This document shows, piece after piece, positions 50,663 to 60,282 of a stretch of DNA of 64,000 nt. The position numbers and the translations under genes are program-made. Where the stretch lies: NCBI GenBank assembly GCA_963726135.1, contig CAVSBE010000007.1, positions 1 through 64,000 on the forward strand, in the 5' to 3' direction. The notes beneath the pieces are model-generated. The model saw nothing but the letters and a program-made list of their open reading frames with translations. It searched no databases and was not told the origin of the DNA. Source of the stretch: Bog-473 sp963726135. GTDB lineage: Bacteria > Actinomycetota > Acidimicrobiia > Acidimicrobiales > RAAP-2. Numbering within the stretch: position 1 is the first letter of the stretch; every line of letters begins with the position of its first letter.

Positions 50663-50697
50663 TCCAGCCCAGCAATGTCACCATTGAGGAGGAAGCC

Positions 50698-52191
50698 ATG
50701 TCGTCACACCGCGAAGCGCCCGAAATTTCGAAGGACCCCGTTGCCGACAGCACGGATGTCTATGCGTTCATGAGCCCGGACCAGCCGGGGACGGTCACGC
50801 TCATTGCCAACTACATCCCGCTGCAAGCTCCGGGCGGTGGGCCGAACTTCTACGAGTTCGCTGATGACGTGTTGTACGAGATCCACATCGATAACACCGG
50901 CAACGGGACTCCGGACATCAGCTACCAGTTCCGCTTCACGACCGTCAACAACACGCCAGCATCGTTCCTCTACAACGACGGCCCGATCACGGCGCTGACG
51001 CCTCCGTCACCGTCGTCCCCGTGGAACCGTCAGCAGACGTACACCCTGTTCCGCCGCGACTACACCCCCGGCAACCGCTGGGGAGGCTCGTGGGTCGTAT
51101 TGGGCTCCGGCCTCTTGTCCCCGCCCTGCAACATCGGGCCACTGTCGACCCCGGGGTATCCGGCGTTGGCGAGCGCCGCGATCCACTCCGTGGGAGCGGG
51201 ACCGTTCTCGGCCAAGGTCTTCGCCGGGCAGCGGGCCGAGGGCTTCTACGTCGACCTGGGCGCCGTCTTCGACCTTGGCGACCTGCGGGGCTTCGCCGGC
51301 GACCACGCCGGCGGGCCCGCCGCGGGGCTGATGAACGGCATGCCCGGTGTGAACTCGACGGCTGACGTCAACGTGCACACGCTCGCGCTGCAGATCCCGG
51401 TCAGCCAGCTCACCCGTTCGGTGCCGACCGGACCGGGAGACCCGGCCGCGGTGATCGGGGTGTGGACCACCGCGAAACGCCAGCGGGTACGGGTGCGAAG
51501 TGATTGGGAGGATGGAGACGACGAGTTCAGGAGCGGCCCGTGGACCCAGGTCTCGCGGCTCGGCAACCCGCTCGCCAACGAGCTCATCATCGGCATCGGC
51601 GACAAGGACCGGTGGAACGCGCTGCCGCCGACAGCGGATGGAAGCCAATTCCTGCCGTACTTCGCCCGCCCATTGCTGGCGCAGCTGCTGCCGTCGCTGT
51701 ACCCGGGCGTCTTTCCGAATCTCGCTACCTACAACAGCGGTTCGGCCAACACACGCCCCGACATCGAGGCGATCTTCCTCACCGGTATCCCGGCCGGGGT
51801 GATCACCCCGGCCCCGACCTTCACGAACTACAACGGCACGGGCGTCCAAGCGGACATGCTCCGGCTCAACACGGCGATCGCGCCGGCGTCGAGCCCGAGC
51901 AGCTTGGGGTTGCTGGGCCTCGACGTGGCCGGTTGGCCCAACGGCCGGCGGGTGTTCGACGACGTGGCCACCATTGCACTGCGTGCGGTCGCCGGAGCGA
52001 CACTGGGATTCGTGGTTCCGACGTTCACCGCCGACGGGCCGGCGGGCCTGGTCGACTTCGGGATCACCGGCGGGGGCAGTGATCTCACGGCCAAGGGCAC
52101 CGAGAACTACCTGAACACGTTCCCGTACCTCGGCACGCCTTACAGCGGCTATTCCAACCCGTCGAAGACGCCGGTCTCGGTGGCACCGTAG
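50698..52191 (+). CDS. DUF4331 family protein
   Basis: The protein is 497 aa. SSHREAPEISKDPVADSTDV and AFMSPDQPGTVTLIANYIPL at the N-terminus are the hallmark of DUF4331, whose members are often extracytoplasmic and of unknown function. No signal peptide precedes SSHREAP, so export, if any, may rely on another route. It is flanked by a Tat substrate upstream and a 107-aa protein 4 bp downstream, a likely three-gene operon. Confidence 0.85.
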   Translation: MSSHREAPEISKDPVADSTDVYAFMSPDQPGTVTLIANYIPLQAPGGGPNFYEFADDVLYEIHIDNTGNGTPDISYQFRFTTVNNTPASFLYNDGPITALTPPSPSSPWNRQQTYTLFRRDYTPGNRWGGSWVVLGSGLLSPPCNIGPLSTPGYPALASAAIHSVGAGPFSAKVFAGQRAEGFYVDLGAVFDLGDLRGFAGDHAGGPAAGLMNGMPGVNSTADVNVHTLALQIPVSQLTRSVPTGPGDPAAVIGVWTTAKRQRVRVRSDWEDGDDEFRSGPWTQVSRLGNPLANELIIGIGDKDRWNALPPTADGSQFLPYFARPLLAQLLPSLYPGVFPNLATYNSGSANTRPDIEAIFLTGIPAGVITPAPTFTNYNGTGVQADMLRLNTAIAPASSPSSLGLLGLDVAGWPNGRRVFDDVATIALRAVAGATLGFVVPTFTADGPAGLVDFGITGGGSDLTAKGTENYLNTFPYLGTPYSGYSNPSKTPVSVAP

Positions 52192-52195
52192 CGCC

Positions 52196-52519
52196 ATGGA
52201 CCATCACCTTCTCGGGCCCAGTGAAGAAGGGTCCGTCATCCTCGACATCGGCGGGGACGTCGGCGCGGCCATCGTGCATGCGCCGGCGTCCCTCGCCGGG
52301 TCCGAAATCGAGATCCGCCGCTGCGGCGCACCGTGGGACGGCACCCATGTTGCTCTTCGGGCCCGCCACACCCACGGCGGTGAGGTGTACGCGGCTCTGT
52401 TCCCGAGCTTGGAGCACGGGGGCTACGAAGTTCGTGTGCGCGGCGACGCCGACGGACCTGTGTCAAGCGTCGCCGTGGAGGGAGGGCGGGTCATTGAGGC
52501 CCGTCTCGCGCTCCCGTAG
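52196..52519 (+). CDS. Hypothetical 107-aa protein behind DUF4331
   Basis: ATG 52196 lies four bases after the DUF4331 stop, so translation is probably coupled. HHLLGPSEEGSVILDIGGDV, GAAIVHAPASLAGSEIEIRR and HTHGGEVYAALFPSLEHGGY suggest a small all-beta fold. I do not recognise a named family. No signal peptide is seen. Confidence 0.6.
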   Translation: MDHHLLGPSEEGSVILDIGGDVGAAIVHAPASLAGSEIEIRRCGAPWDGTHVALRARHTHGGEVYAALFPSLEHGGYEVRVRGDADGPVSSVAVEGGRVIEARLALP

Positions 52520-52603
52520 GAACCCGTTCCTCGGGGACGGCTTCGTGCGCGACGCCTGCCCGCCGACCAGCGAGCCGGGTTCGCAGGCGCGAGTCGACCA
52601 CGG

Positions 52604-53128
52604 TCAAGGGCGCTCGCGAGTGACCCTCGCTCTTGGGTTGGGGGCGATCAGCTGTAGAGCCCGGCCCGCGGTGATCAGCGCGACGCCCATCACGGCGATG
52701 CTGACGACGTCGATTGCACCCACGTGGAAGAGATTCCGTGGGCCGGGCCCTCCATCCACGACCCAAAGGCTTGCACCGACGAGGAACACGACCATCACGG
52801 ATCCTCCCAGCCGGGCGAGGCGCGCCTCGAAGTGCAGCAACCTCGGCGACAACTCGATCCGCCGTCCCAATCGCACTGCCCCAACGGCAAGGCAAGTCAA
52901 TGCGATGGGGCTGAGCACCATCCATGCGATTTCGGCGGCCGGAAATGCGATCAGCGCACCCGGATGGGCCCAGTATGCGGTCATGAAGAGCGTCGCAGCC
53001 CACACGAACGCCGCCATTCCACCGGGGACGAGGCCCTGGTGCGCCCACTGGTGGCCACCGGTTCCTGGCCACCCGTTCGCGAAGTGACGACTCCCGACGA
53101 TCAGGATGCCGGCACCGGCCAAGGTCAC
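52604..53128 (-). CDS. Hypothetical membrane protein with four TM helices
   Basis: The first start codon in the frame is GTG 53128, giving 174 aa and four hydrophobic segments (TLAGAGILIVGSRHFANG, ...VWAATLFMTAYWA, WMVLSPIALTCLAVGAV, VMVVFLVGASLWVV, VVSIAVMGVALITAG). Upstream in frame to 53185 the DNA still reads like a helix (AIGALAILPLAWATARAVL) but has no ATG/GTG/TTG, so the real N-terminus may be longer and displaced by a sequence error. Family not recognised. Confidence 0.55.
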   Translation of the reverse strand: MTLAGAGILIVGSRHFANGWPGTGGHQWAHQGLVPGGMAAFVWAATLFMTAYWAHPGALIAFPAAEIAWMVLSPIALTCLAVGAVRLGRRIELSPRLLHFEARLARLGGSVMVVFLVGASLWVVDGGPGPRNLFHVGAIDVVSIAVMGVALITAGRALQLIAPNPRARVTRERP

Positions 53129-53234
53129 GACCGACGAGGCGATGACGCAGCGTCGGCGCAGGACCGCCCTGGCCGTGGCCCACGCAAGAGGAAGGATGGC
53201 AAGGGCTCCGATGGCAGTTGGTGGCGATCGACGG

Positions 53235-54045
53235 TCAGGGCTCTATTGGAATGGTGGCCGCCCGGGCGTAGACGAGTGTGGTGAGCCGATCGGCTGATCT
53301 GTCCACGAGCTCTACCTGAATCGGCGCGCCGGGTCCGTCTCCGAGCAGAGAGCATCTCGTCTCGACGGGCCCGGCGCTTGTCTGCGCCAGGTACCGCAGA
53401 TCGAGATCGATCACCACGGTATCGACACCGAAGCGCGTCGACACCAGCTCCTCGGCCGCGACCTCGGCCAACAAGGCCACCATGGCGCCCTGAAGGGTTC
53501 CAGCGGGGTTGAGCAGCTCCGGAGCCACCTGCATCTGGACGGAACCCACCATCGGGTCGAGCACCAGGATGCCGGCCTCCTCTCGGAGGGGGCGCGTCAG
53601 GACGCTCGAACCGTCGAACATGGCAGTGATGCGTTCGATTGACACAGGAGGCTTCGGGGGATCCGTGGGGCGGCGCGCGCACCCGGGCGAATCCGATCGC
53701 GCCGGTCGCGACGGGTTCACCCCCACCGGCGACGAGATCCACCACCGCAGTCGCCGATCGCCCACCTTGTCGGAGGATCGTGCTCTGGGCAGAGATCGAC
53801 TCCGGTGCCGGCAGCGGGAGCATCCGCACCGACATGTCCGAGGTCAGCAGCCACGCGTCGGGGTCGTCGTCAAGGACGACCCCGACGGCGACGTCGATCA
53901 TGAACGCAATGACACTCGCTCGCACCACGCCGTGGCGCAGCACCTCGGTCCGCGGGCGCAGTTGCAGGCGGAACGCACCGTCACGGGTCTCGGCGGCGAC
54001 ACCAAGCCGTGCCGGAACAGACGCACTGTCGCTGAAGTCGGTCAT
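53235..54045 (-). CDS. Thioesterase-like protein with two hotdog domains, one frameshift
   Basis: The N-terminal hotdog domain (from ATG 54045, MTDFSDSASVPARLGVAAET, later HGVVRASVIAFMIDVAVGVV) ends in VATGAIGFARVR. The C-terminal hotdog (PELLNPAGTLQGAMVALLAE, VAAEELVSTRFGVDTVVIDL) follows one frame over. A single extra base in the GCGCGC tract near 53672-53680 separates them, so I read one ~269-aa tandem hotdog protein of the PaaI/acyl-CoA thioesterase type. It lies near the P450/SDR cluster and could act on acyl-CoA intermediates. Confidence 0.72.
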
Positions 54046-54159
54046 CGGTTCGCATGGCCGGACATGGGCCTGGGACGCTACCGGCGGTCAGGACCGGCGT
54101 CGATCAGGTGTCCCCACGGGTCGACCCGGCCAGCCCGGGCGTCTGGTTAACCTGCGTAG

Positions 54160-55802
54160 GTGAAGACGCCCAACATATTGCTGATCATGACCGACGAGGA
54201 GCGCTACCCTCCCCCGTACGAGTCCGACGCGGTCAAGTCATTTCGCAAGACTCAAATTGACGGCACGTGAGTCGATCAGGTCGTCTGGTGTCGAGTTCCA
54301 TCGACACTACGCGGGTTCCACGGCTTGCACGCCGAGTCGGGCCACGCTGTTCACGGGCCAGTACCCATCGCTCCACGGTGTCTCGTCAACCGATGGCGCG
54401 GCCAAGCAGAACACGGATCCAGCCATGAATTGGCTGGATCCCAACTCCGTGCCGACGCTCGGCGACTGGTTCCGTGCCGGCGGATACCAGACCCACTACC
54501 GGGGCAAGTGGCACGTGTCGCACGCCGACCTGGTCATACCGGGGACCCACGAGGGATTGATGGCGTCGGACGACGAAGGAAAGCTGATTCCCGACGCGGT
54601 CGATGCCTACCGGCGGGCCGACCGGCTCGACCCGTTCGGCTTCTCAGGCTGGATCGGCCGGGAGCCACACGGTGCGGCGAAGTCCGATTGTGGCACCGTT
54701 CGAGACGGCGTCTTCGCCGAGCAGGTGGTCGAACTGTTCGACGACCTGGCTCAGGCACAACGAGAAGGCCCGTGGCTCGCCGTGGCATCCTTCGTCAACC
54801 CCCACGACATCGCGTTCAGTGGCTTCGGTTGGGAACAATTACTCGGCTTCGGCCCTCCGGACAACACTGTGCCCGATATCCCAGAAGCGCCCTCTCAGGG
54901 TGACAGCTTCGCGGGTCGCCCGCCGTGCCAGGAGGCCTTCAAGGCCCTCTGGCCGAAGATGATCTTCGAATCGGCTGCCGACCTCGCCTATCGGCGGCTG
55001 TACTACTACTTGCAGAAAGTCGTCGATGAGTCCATCGGGCGGATCCTCGAGGCCCTACAGGATTCGGGGATGTTCGACGACACCATCGTTGCGTTCACCT
55101 CCGACCACGGCGACCTGATCGGCGCGCATGGAGGGCTGGTGCAGAAGTGGTTCAACGTGTTTGACGAGGCTACACGCGTGCCATTGCTGGTCTCGGGCCC
55201 GGGCATCGCCCAGATCGACGGCGGAATTTCGACGCCCACGAGCCACGTCGATGTCATCCCGACCTTGCTGGGCCTGGCCGGTATCGATCCCGAGAAGGCG
55301 ACGGCAGGTGTCAGCGCTCACCACGAGGAAGTGCACGCACTGCCCGGCCGGGACTTGAGCGTCGTGCTTGCCGGGAAGGCGAGCGCCACGTCGGCGGCCT
55401 CACCCGTGTACTTCATGACGGAGGACAATCCCTCGAGAGGTTTGAACCAGGTCAACATCTTGAGCGGGTCGCCCTTCGAGGCGGTGGCTGGGGCGTCGAA
55501 CATCGAGTCGGTAGTCGCAGCCCTCCCCACCGGTCCCGGGGGGAACCGAAGAGCTCTGGAAACTCAACCACTATTACGAACGGCTCGACGAATGGAATGA
55601 GGACAAGGGCTTCGCCAAGAATCCGTTTCTGGCCCCCGCGGCAGATCCCATCTTTGAACTGCACAATCTCACCATCGACCCCGAAGAGCGTCAGAATCGG
55701 GCCGCCGATGGTAACGGTGCTCTGAGCCAACTCACCTCGATACTCGACAATGAGCGTGACGCAAAGCGACTCGTCCCGACGCGTCGGAACCCGGTGGGTT
55801 AG
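54160..55802 (+). CDS. Sulfatase (formylglycine type), two frameshifts
   Basis: From GTG 54160 (MKTPNILLIMTDEERYPPPY) the frame breaks at the A-run 54254-54256, then continues LTARESIRSSGVEFHRHYAG with ACTPSRATLFTGQYPSLHGV; the Cys of CTPSR (54326-54340) is the residue converted to formylglycine. GYQTHYRGKWHV and FTSDHGDLIGAHGGLVQKWF are the metal- and sulfate-binding motifs. A second shift in a six-G run (55538-55543) restores a C-terminus (ELWKLNHYYERLDEWNEDKG). Corrected length is about 546 aa. It hydrolyses a sulfate (or phosphonate) ester of unknown substrate; no modifying enzyme gene is in the window. Confidence 0.85.
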
Positions 55803-55887
55803 GGCGTCGGGAGCGCCACACGTACTGCAGCTGTCGAAACCGCGTCAGGTCCAGGCCCGCCGGCCGACGCGTGTTCCCTGGACATCG

Positions 55888-56295
55888 TCAGGGAGTCGCC
55901 GCCCGCTGTTGCAGGTAGACACTGAGGTGCCGGATCCGGGCGTGTTCATCGAACTCGAAGACGGTCAGGGAGTTGACCACGTTGACGGCACTTCCTCGGC
56001 GATGACGCTCCTCGATTTCGTAGTAGACCAAGGGTGCGACCTCCGAGATCCGCCTGACCGTCGTCTCGAACGAGTCGATCGACGACGCCCATTGCGTCAA
56101 CATCTCGGTGTACTGCGCCCAGCCCTGTTGCTCCAGGAACGTGCCGAGCCTCTCGAAGTTCTCGACGTCGATGAACGTGGCCAGCGGGCCCCAGTCGGAT
56201 GATGATCCGACGGTCGGCACCAGGTGCTTCATGGTTCGCTCGTACTCGAGCACCCTGTTGGTCAGTGGGCTCGTCCCTCCGGCGCTCGGTGTCAT
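55888..56295 (-). CDS. SnoaL/NTF2-like protein
   Basis: The protein is 135 aa. MKHLVPTVGSSSDWGPLATF is followed by FETTVRRISEVAPLVYYEIE and VVNSLTVFEFDEHARIRHLS, the cone-shaped NTF2-like fold with its last strand IRHLSVYL. Members include ketosteroid isomerase-like enzymes, polyketide cyclases and limonene-epoxide hydrolases. Catalytic residues cannot be assigned with confidence. It lies 37 bp downstream of the DapB-like gene on the same strand and may belong to the same transcript. Confidence 0.68.
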   Translation of the reverse strand: MTPSAGGTSPLTNRVLEYERTMKHLVPTVGSSSDWGPLATFIDVENFERLGTFLEQQGWAQYTEMLTQWASSIDSFETTVRRISEVAPLVYYEIEERHRRGSAVNVVNSLTVFEFDEHARIRHLSVYLQQRAATP

Positions 56296-56332
56296 CGTCC
56301 TATTGCCCTGAATGCGGCACCGATAGTCTCTG

Positions 56333-57427
56333 TCACGACGCAGGCCGAGGGCCGCGGGCCAAGATGTGCGGAAGGTCCTCGGTCGTCAGGATGCCGGGCG
56401 GCGCTGCGCAGACGTAGGGGATGGCGTTGACCGGCCCGTTCGCGTTGAACGCAGGCACATAGGACGCCAACTCGTCGAGGGCCACCGGGAACGGCATGCG
56501 CAAGTCGATCGGCGCGTCCCCGTGCACACGGATCCGCCATCCGGTGGGCTGGAGCCCCCAGTCTGGTTCCACGTCCATGGCGACGAACCCGTACTGGGTG
56601 AACCGGACGCGGTCCTCCCTGCCGTTGCGACCGGTCACGATGATGCGCTGCGCGGCCGCCGTCCCTGCCTCGATCTTGCCGGCGACGATCTCGAGATCCT
56701 CCTTGGCGGCCGCTACGCCGCCCTCGGCGGTCCACTCGTCGATGTCAAGACCAGCCAGGTCGGCAAGCACCGTCAGCGCGGGTTGGTATTCACCGAAGAG
56801 ATGGTTCTTGCGCCGTTCGGGGTCGAACTCTGCCAGGGGCTTACCGAAGCGCATCTGTTCCATGACCATGTGCGGCGACGGCCGGTGCGAGAGGTCTCCG
56901 AATTCCTCGATCTCGATCAGGTCGACCCGACGCTGGATCGAGAGGAGCGCCAACGGGAGGGTCTCGGTGACAAAGCCCGGATCACTCCCGCTTGCCCACA
57001 CCGAGGCATTTCCCCGCCGGCAGGCATCGAGGATCCGGGTTCGGTTCGCCTCACTGAGGCGCACCGCTCGGGCGATGAGATCGGTGCACGTGGAGACGAC
57101 GTTGGTCCCCTTCTCGAGGAGGGCCACCACGTCGTCGACGAGCTCGTCTTGGGTCAGCCCGGCTCGGGTCTGTCCGGTGCCCGTGGCGCGGGCCATGTAG
57201 ACGCAGCAATCAGCGTCCAGCTTCAAGATGGCGTCCCGGTCCGTGGTCGCGGCGACGCCGGTCGCCCCGCGGCCGCACAGCTCGCCGACATCGACACCGT
57301 CCTTGGCCTGGTCGTAGACCCGGACGCCGACCACCTTGTACGACGGATCTCGGATCAGCTCGCGCAAGGCCCGTTGTCCGGTGTTCCCGGTCGCCCACTG
57401 AATAACGCGATATTCCCTCGAAGCCAT
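56333..57427 (-). CDS. DapB-like NAD(P)-dependent dehydrogenase
   Basis: The protein is 364 aa. YRVIQWATGNTGQRALRELI is the Rossmann motif, followed by DGVDVGELCGRGATGVAATT, NVVSTCTDLIARAVRLSEAN and WASGSDPGFVTETLPLAL. It is a paralogue of the gene at 7495-8571 and belongs to the same broad family (2,4-diaminopentanoate dehydrogenase-like), not classical DapB. An 18-bp palindrome that also stands before the P450 gene lies 44 bp upstream of its ATG, so it is probably controlled by the neighbouring TetR repressor. Confidence 0.74.
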   Translation of the reverse strand: MASREYRVIQWATGNTGQRALRELIRDPSYKVVGVRVYDQAKDGVDVGELCGRGATGVAATTDRDAILKLDADCCVYMARATGTGQTRAGLTQDELVDDVVALLEKGTNVVSTCTDLIARAVRLSEANRTRILDACRRGNASVWASGSDPGFVTETLPLALLSIQRRVDLIEIEEFGDLSHRPSPHMVMEQMRFGKPLAEFDPERRKNHLFGEYQPALTVLADLAGLDIDEWTAEGGVAAAKEDLEIVAGKIEAGTAAAQRIIVTGRNGREDRVRFTQYGFVAMDVEPDWGLQPTGWRIRVHGDAPIDLRMPFPVALDELASYVPAFNANGPVNAIPYVCAAPPGILTTEDLPHILARGPRPAS

Positions 57428-57470
57428 TGGACACCCTCCTCATGCGGCCTGAGGGAAGGGTAACTGCTGT

Positions 57471-57488
57471 ACTAGTCGATCGTCTAGT
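57471..57488. promoter_or_regulatory. TetR operator candidate, copy 1 (before DapB-like gene)
   Basis: ACTAGTCGATCGTCTAGT is palindromic at 16 of 18 positions (a T/T mismatch pair flanks the CGATCG core). Its inner 16 bp (CTAGTCGATCGTCTAG) are identical to copy 2 at 59018-59033. Confidence 0.7.
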
Positions 57489-57513
57489 GATGATCGCCTG
57501 GCGTTTCGTCGAG

Positions 57514-58092
57514 TCAGCGGAACCTCTTGGCGAGGCGGAGTAGTTCCGAACGGAGGGTCTCGTCGTCCATGTCGTTGAGCATGGGATGCATGACGGCCCC
57601 GCTGAGCGCAGCCATGAACATCGCCGTCTGCATGTGGCGGTGTCGACCGGTCGCCGGACCCATCAAGAGGTCGGTGAGGCGGTCGAGGACCCGGTGATAG
57701 CGGTCGTGCTCAGCAAAGACACCAAGGACGACGGGGTCGCTCAAGATCACGTTGACCGTGCGCCGGCGGTCGACGGCGAGGTCGACGATTCCCTTGAGCA
57801 GGAGCTGGCGCTGCCGGGTCCGGGACGGCGCAACTTCGGCCTGGTCCAGGACCGCCTCGAGCCTTGAGAGTTCGTCCTCAGCGGCTGCCAGCACGATCTC
57901 GTCCTTGGTCCTGAACTGGTAGAAGAGCGCGGCCTTCGTGACACCGATGGCGTCCGCGATCATCTGGAGTGAGGTACCACCCACCCCACGGGTGGCGAAC
58001 AACTCCAGCGAAGCGGCAACGATCCGGGCCTGTGGACGCGTGAGCGGAGCTCGAGGGGATGCTGGCTCATTGGCCACCTCGGCGTGACTCAT
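57514..58092 (-). CDS. TetR-family transcriptional repressor
   Basis: The protein is 192 aa. The N-terminal helix-turn-helix reads ARIVAASLELFATRGVGGTS then LQMIADAIGVTKAALFYQFR; the rest is the ligand-binding domain (MFMAALSGAVMHPMLND). It lies between the DapB-like and SDR genes on the same strand. Two copies of an 18-bp palindrome flank its neighbourhood, and a shorter related site (CTCGACGATCGTTG, 58121-58134) lies 29 bp before its own start, so it likely represses these genes and perhaps itself until a substrate binds. Confidence 0.9.
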   Translation of the reverse strand: MSHAEVANEPASPRAPLTRPQARIVAASLELFATRGVGGTSLQMIADAIGVTKAALFYQFRTKDEIVLAAAEDELSRLEAVLDQAEVAPSRTRQRQLLLKGIVDLAVDRRRTVNVILSDPVVLGVFAEHDRYHRVLDRLTDLLMGPATGRHRHMQTAMFMAALSGAVMHPMLNDMDDETLRSELLRLAKRFR

Positions 58093-58166
58093 GCAGCGAG
58101 CCTACGGGTTCGCCGTCCTTCTCGACGATCGTTGTCGTCGCCGCTGGAGGGCGCCCGACTGAGGAG

Positions 58167-58913
58167 TCAGGCCAAGGTAGCTGTCATTCCGCCGTCGATC
58201 GGGATGATGGCTCCCGTGATGTAGCTCGCTCGATCGGAAGCGAGGAATGCCGCGAGCTCGGCCACCTCTTCTGGTTGGCCACCTCGCTTGAGTGCCGTAC
58301 CTCCAACCAGCTCAGGACGGCGCTCGGCTGCACCGGGCCCGCCGGACATCTCGGTCTCGATGAAACCTGGGCAGATGCACACCGCACGGATGCCCTGTGA
58401 GCCGTACTCAACGGCGGCGGCCTTGGTGATGGCGATCGTGCCGGCTTTGGCGGCTGAATAGAGACTGACAGGAAACGGAGTCGCGTTCATTCCGCCAGTA
58501 GAGGACCAGTTCAAGATCACACCGCCGCCCGTTGGAAGCATCGTCTTGAGTCCGTGCTTGGTGCAGAGCACGACGCCGCGGAGATCTACGTCGATGATGC
58601 GGTCAAAGTCTTCCATTGTGACTTCGGCCAGAGCACCGGCGCTGCCGATGCCGGCGACATTCAGTACGGCGTCAACCCTCCCGAAGGCATTGATCGCTGC
58701 CGAGAACATTGCCTCGACTTGATCCTCCCTCGTGACATCGCAGCGGAACGGCACAACCCCGTCACCAAGTTCGGCGGCCGTTTCTTCCTCACGCCCGCTG
58801 ATGTCTGCAGCGAGCACGCGTGCCCCTTCCCGCACGAAGACACGGGTCGACGCACGCGCCATACCCGACCCGGCTCCCGTGATCACCGCTACCTTGCCGT
58901 CGAGCTCTGCCAT
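58167..58913 (-). CDS. Short-chain dehydrogenase/reductase (SDR)
   Basis: I start it at ATG 58913 (MAELDGKVAVITGAGSGMAR), which gives the classical 248 aa; the frame is open to 59015. The cofactor motif is TGAGSGMA, with catalytic NWSSTGG and SLYSAAKAG (Y-x3-K) and the end GAIIPIDGG. It probably oxidises an alcohol made by the P450 or reduces a ketone. It is divergent from the P450 gene, with the 18-bp palindrome in the shared promoter region (172 bp between starts). Confidence 0.9.
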   Translation of the reverse strand: MAELDGKVAVITGAGSGMARASTRVFVREGARVLAADISGREEETAAELGDGVVPFRCDVTREDQVEAMFSAAINAFGRVDAVLNVAGIGSAGALAEVTMEDFDRIIDVDLRGVVLCTKHGLKTMLPTGGGVILNWSSTGGMNATPFPVSLYSAAKAGTIAITKAAAVEYGSQGIRAVCICPGFIETEMSGGPGAAERRPELVGGTALKRGGQPEEVAELAAFLASDRASYITGAIIPIDGGMTATLA

Positions 58914-59016
58914 GTCGATCCTGGTCTCGGTGCGCCATCGCCAGACTTCTCCAGAGCGACCGAGCGCCGACGGGCACTCGTCGACCAGCGATGGCCACAG
59001 TTGGTCTGTTGCCAAA

Positions 59017-59034
59017 TCTAGTCGATCGTCTAGA
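59017..59034. promoter_or_regulatory. TetR operator candidate, copy 2 (SDR/P450 divergent promoter)
   Basis: TCTAGTCGATCGTCTAGA repeats the palindrome of copy 1, with identical inner 16 bp. It is 51 bp before the P450 ATG and 103 bp before the SDR ATG, so it can control both. Confidence 0.7.
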
Positions 59035-59085
59035 CTGCGGCGTGCAAGAACGCTGAGTATCCGTCACAGAGCTGGGGTAGGAGCT

Positions 59086-60282
59086 ATGACGACGACGACA
59101 GACGTCTACTACGACCCGTACGACCGTTCGATCGACGATGATCCCTATCCCGTGTACCGGCGACTTCGAGACGAGGCACCGCTCTACTACAACGAGGAGC
59201 ACGACTTCTACGCCGTGAGCCGGTTCCACGACGTCCAGCGGGCGTTCCTCGACCGAGAGACCTACAGCTCGGCGCGCGGCGCTGTCCTCGAGTTCATCAA
59301 GGCGGACATCGACTTCCCTTCGGGAGTCGTGATCTTCGAGGATCCCCCGATTCACGATGTCCATCGTGGCTTGCTCTCGCGGGTATTCACCCCCAAGAAA
59401 GTTGAGGAGCTCGAGCCGAAGATCCGCGCTTTCTGCCAGCAGGCGCTTGATCCGCTGGTCGGACGCGAGAAATTCGACTTCGTGACTGACCTCGGCGCGC
59501 AGCTGCCCATGCGGACGATCGGGATGCTGCTCGGCGTCCCCGAGTCAGCTCAGGAAGAGGCCAGGGACAGGGCCGTTGCAAGCTTGAGTACGGAACCGGG
59601 AAAGCCGATGGAGGTCTCGGCGGACAACATCGGCCAAGCCGACTTCTACGCCGAGTACATCGACTGGCGCGCAACCCATCCTTCTGATGACCTGATGACG
59701 GAGCTCTTGTTCGTCGAATTCGAGGACGAGACGGGCCAGGTCCGTCGATTGACCAGGGACGAGGTACTCCTTTACGTGAGCGTGGTGTCCACCGCCGGGA
59801 ACGAGACGACCAATCGCCTGATCGGCTGGATGGGCAAGGTGCTCGCCGAGGAACCGGACCAACGGCGCGAGCTCGTGGCGGACCGTTCACTCGTGCACGA
59901 CGCCATCGAAGAGCTCCTTCGTTACGAACCCCCGACTCCGCACGTTGCGCGCTACGTGACCCAACCCGTCGAGGTCCACGGTCAGACCGTTTCCGCGGGC
60001 AGCGCCATGGTGTGTTTGAGCGGGTCCGCCAACCGTGACGAGCGGCGCTTCTCCGATCCCGATCGGTTCGACATTCGTCGCGAGATGGGTCAACAGCACT
60101 TCACGTTCGGCCGTGGGATCCATTATTGCCTCGGGGCGGCGTTGGCGCGGCTCGAGGGCCGAATCGCGCTCGACGAGGTACTGACGAGGTTCCCCGATTG
60201 GGACGTGGATTGGGAGAACGCGACACGGGCGCCCACGTCCACCGTTCGGGGGTGGCAGACGCTTCCCGTCTTTGTCACTTAG
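59086..60282 (+). CDS. Cytochrome P450
   Basis: The product is 398 aa from ATG 59086 (GTAGGAG just upstream). The I-helix oxygen-binding motif is VSTAGNETTNRL, the ExxR is EELLRYEPPTPHVAR, and the heme loop FTFGRGIHYCLGAALARLEG has the thiolate Cys at residue 348. Length and motifs fit soluble class I bacterial P450s that need ferredoxin and a reductase; neither gene is nearby. Hydroxylation of a lipid-like or terpenoid substrate is likely. Regulation by the TetR protein is suggested by the palindrome upstream. Confidence 0.95.
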   Translation: MTTTTDVYYDPYDRSIDDDPYPVYRRLRDEAPLYYNEEHDFYAVSRFHDVQRAFLDRETYSSARGAVLEFIKADIDFPSGVVIFEDPPIHDVHRGLLSRVFTPKKVEELEPKIRAFCQQALDPLVGREKFDFVTDLGAQLPMRTIGMLLGVPESAQEEARDRAVASLSTEPGKPMEVSADNIGQADFYAEYIDWRATHPSDDLMTELLFVEFEDETGQVRRLTRDEVLLYVSVVSTAGNETTNRLIGWMGKVLAEEPDQRRELVADRSLVHDAIEELLRYEPPTPHVARYVTQPVEVHGQTVSAGSAMVCLSGSANRDERRFSDPDRFDIRREMGQQHFTFGRGIHYCLGAALARLEGRIALDEVLTRFPDWDVDWENATRAPTSTVRGWQTLPVFVT

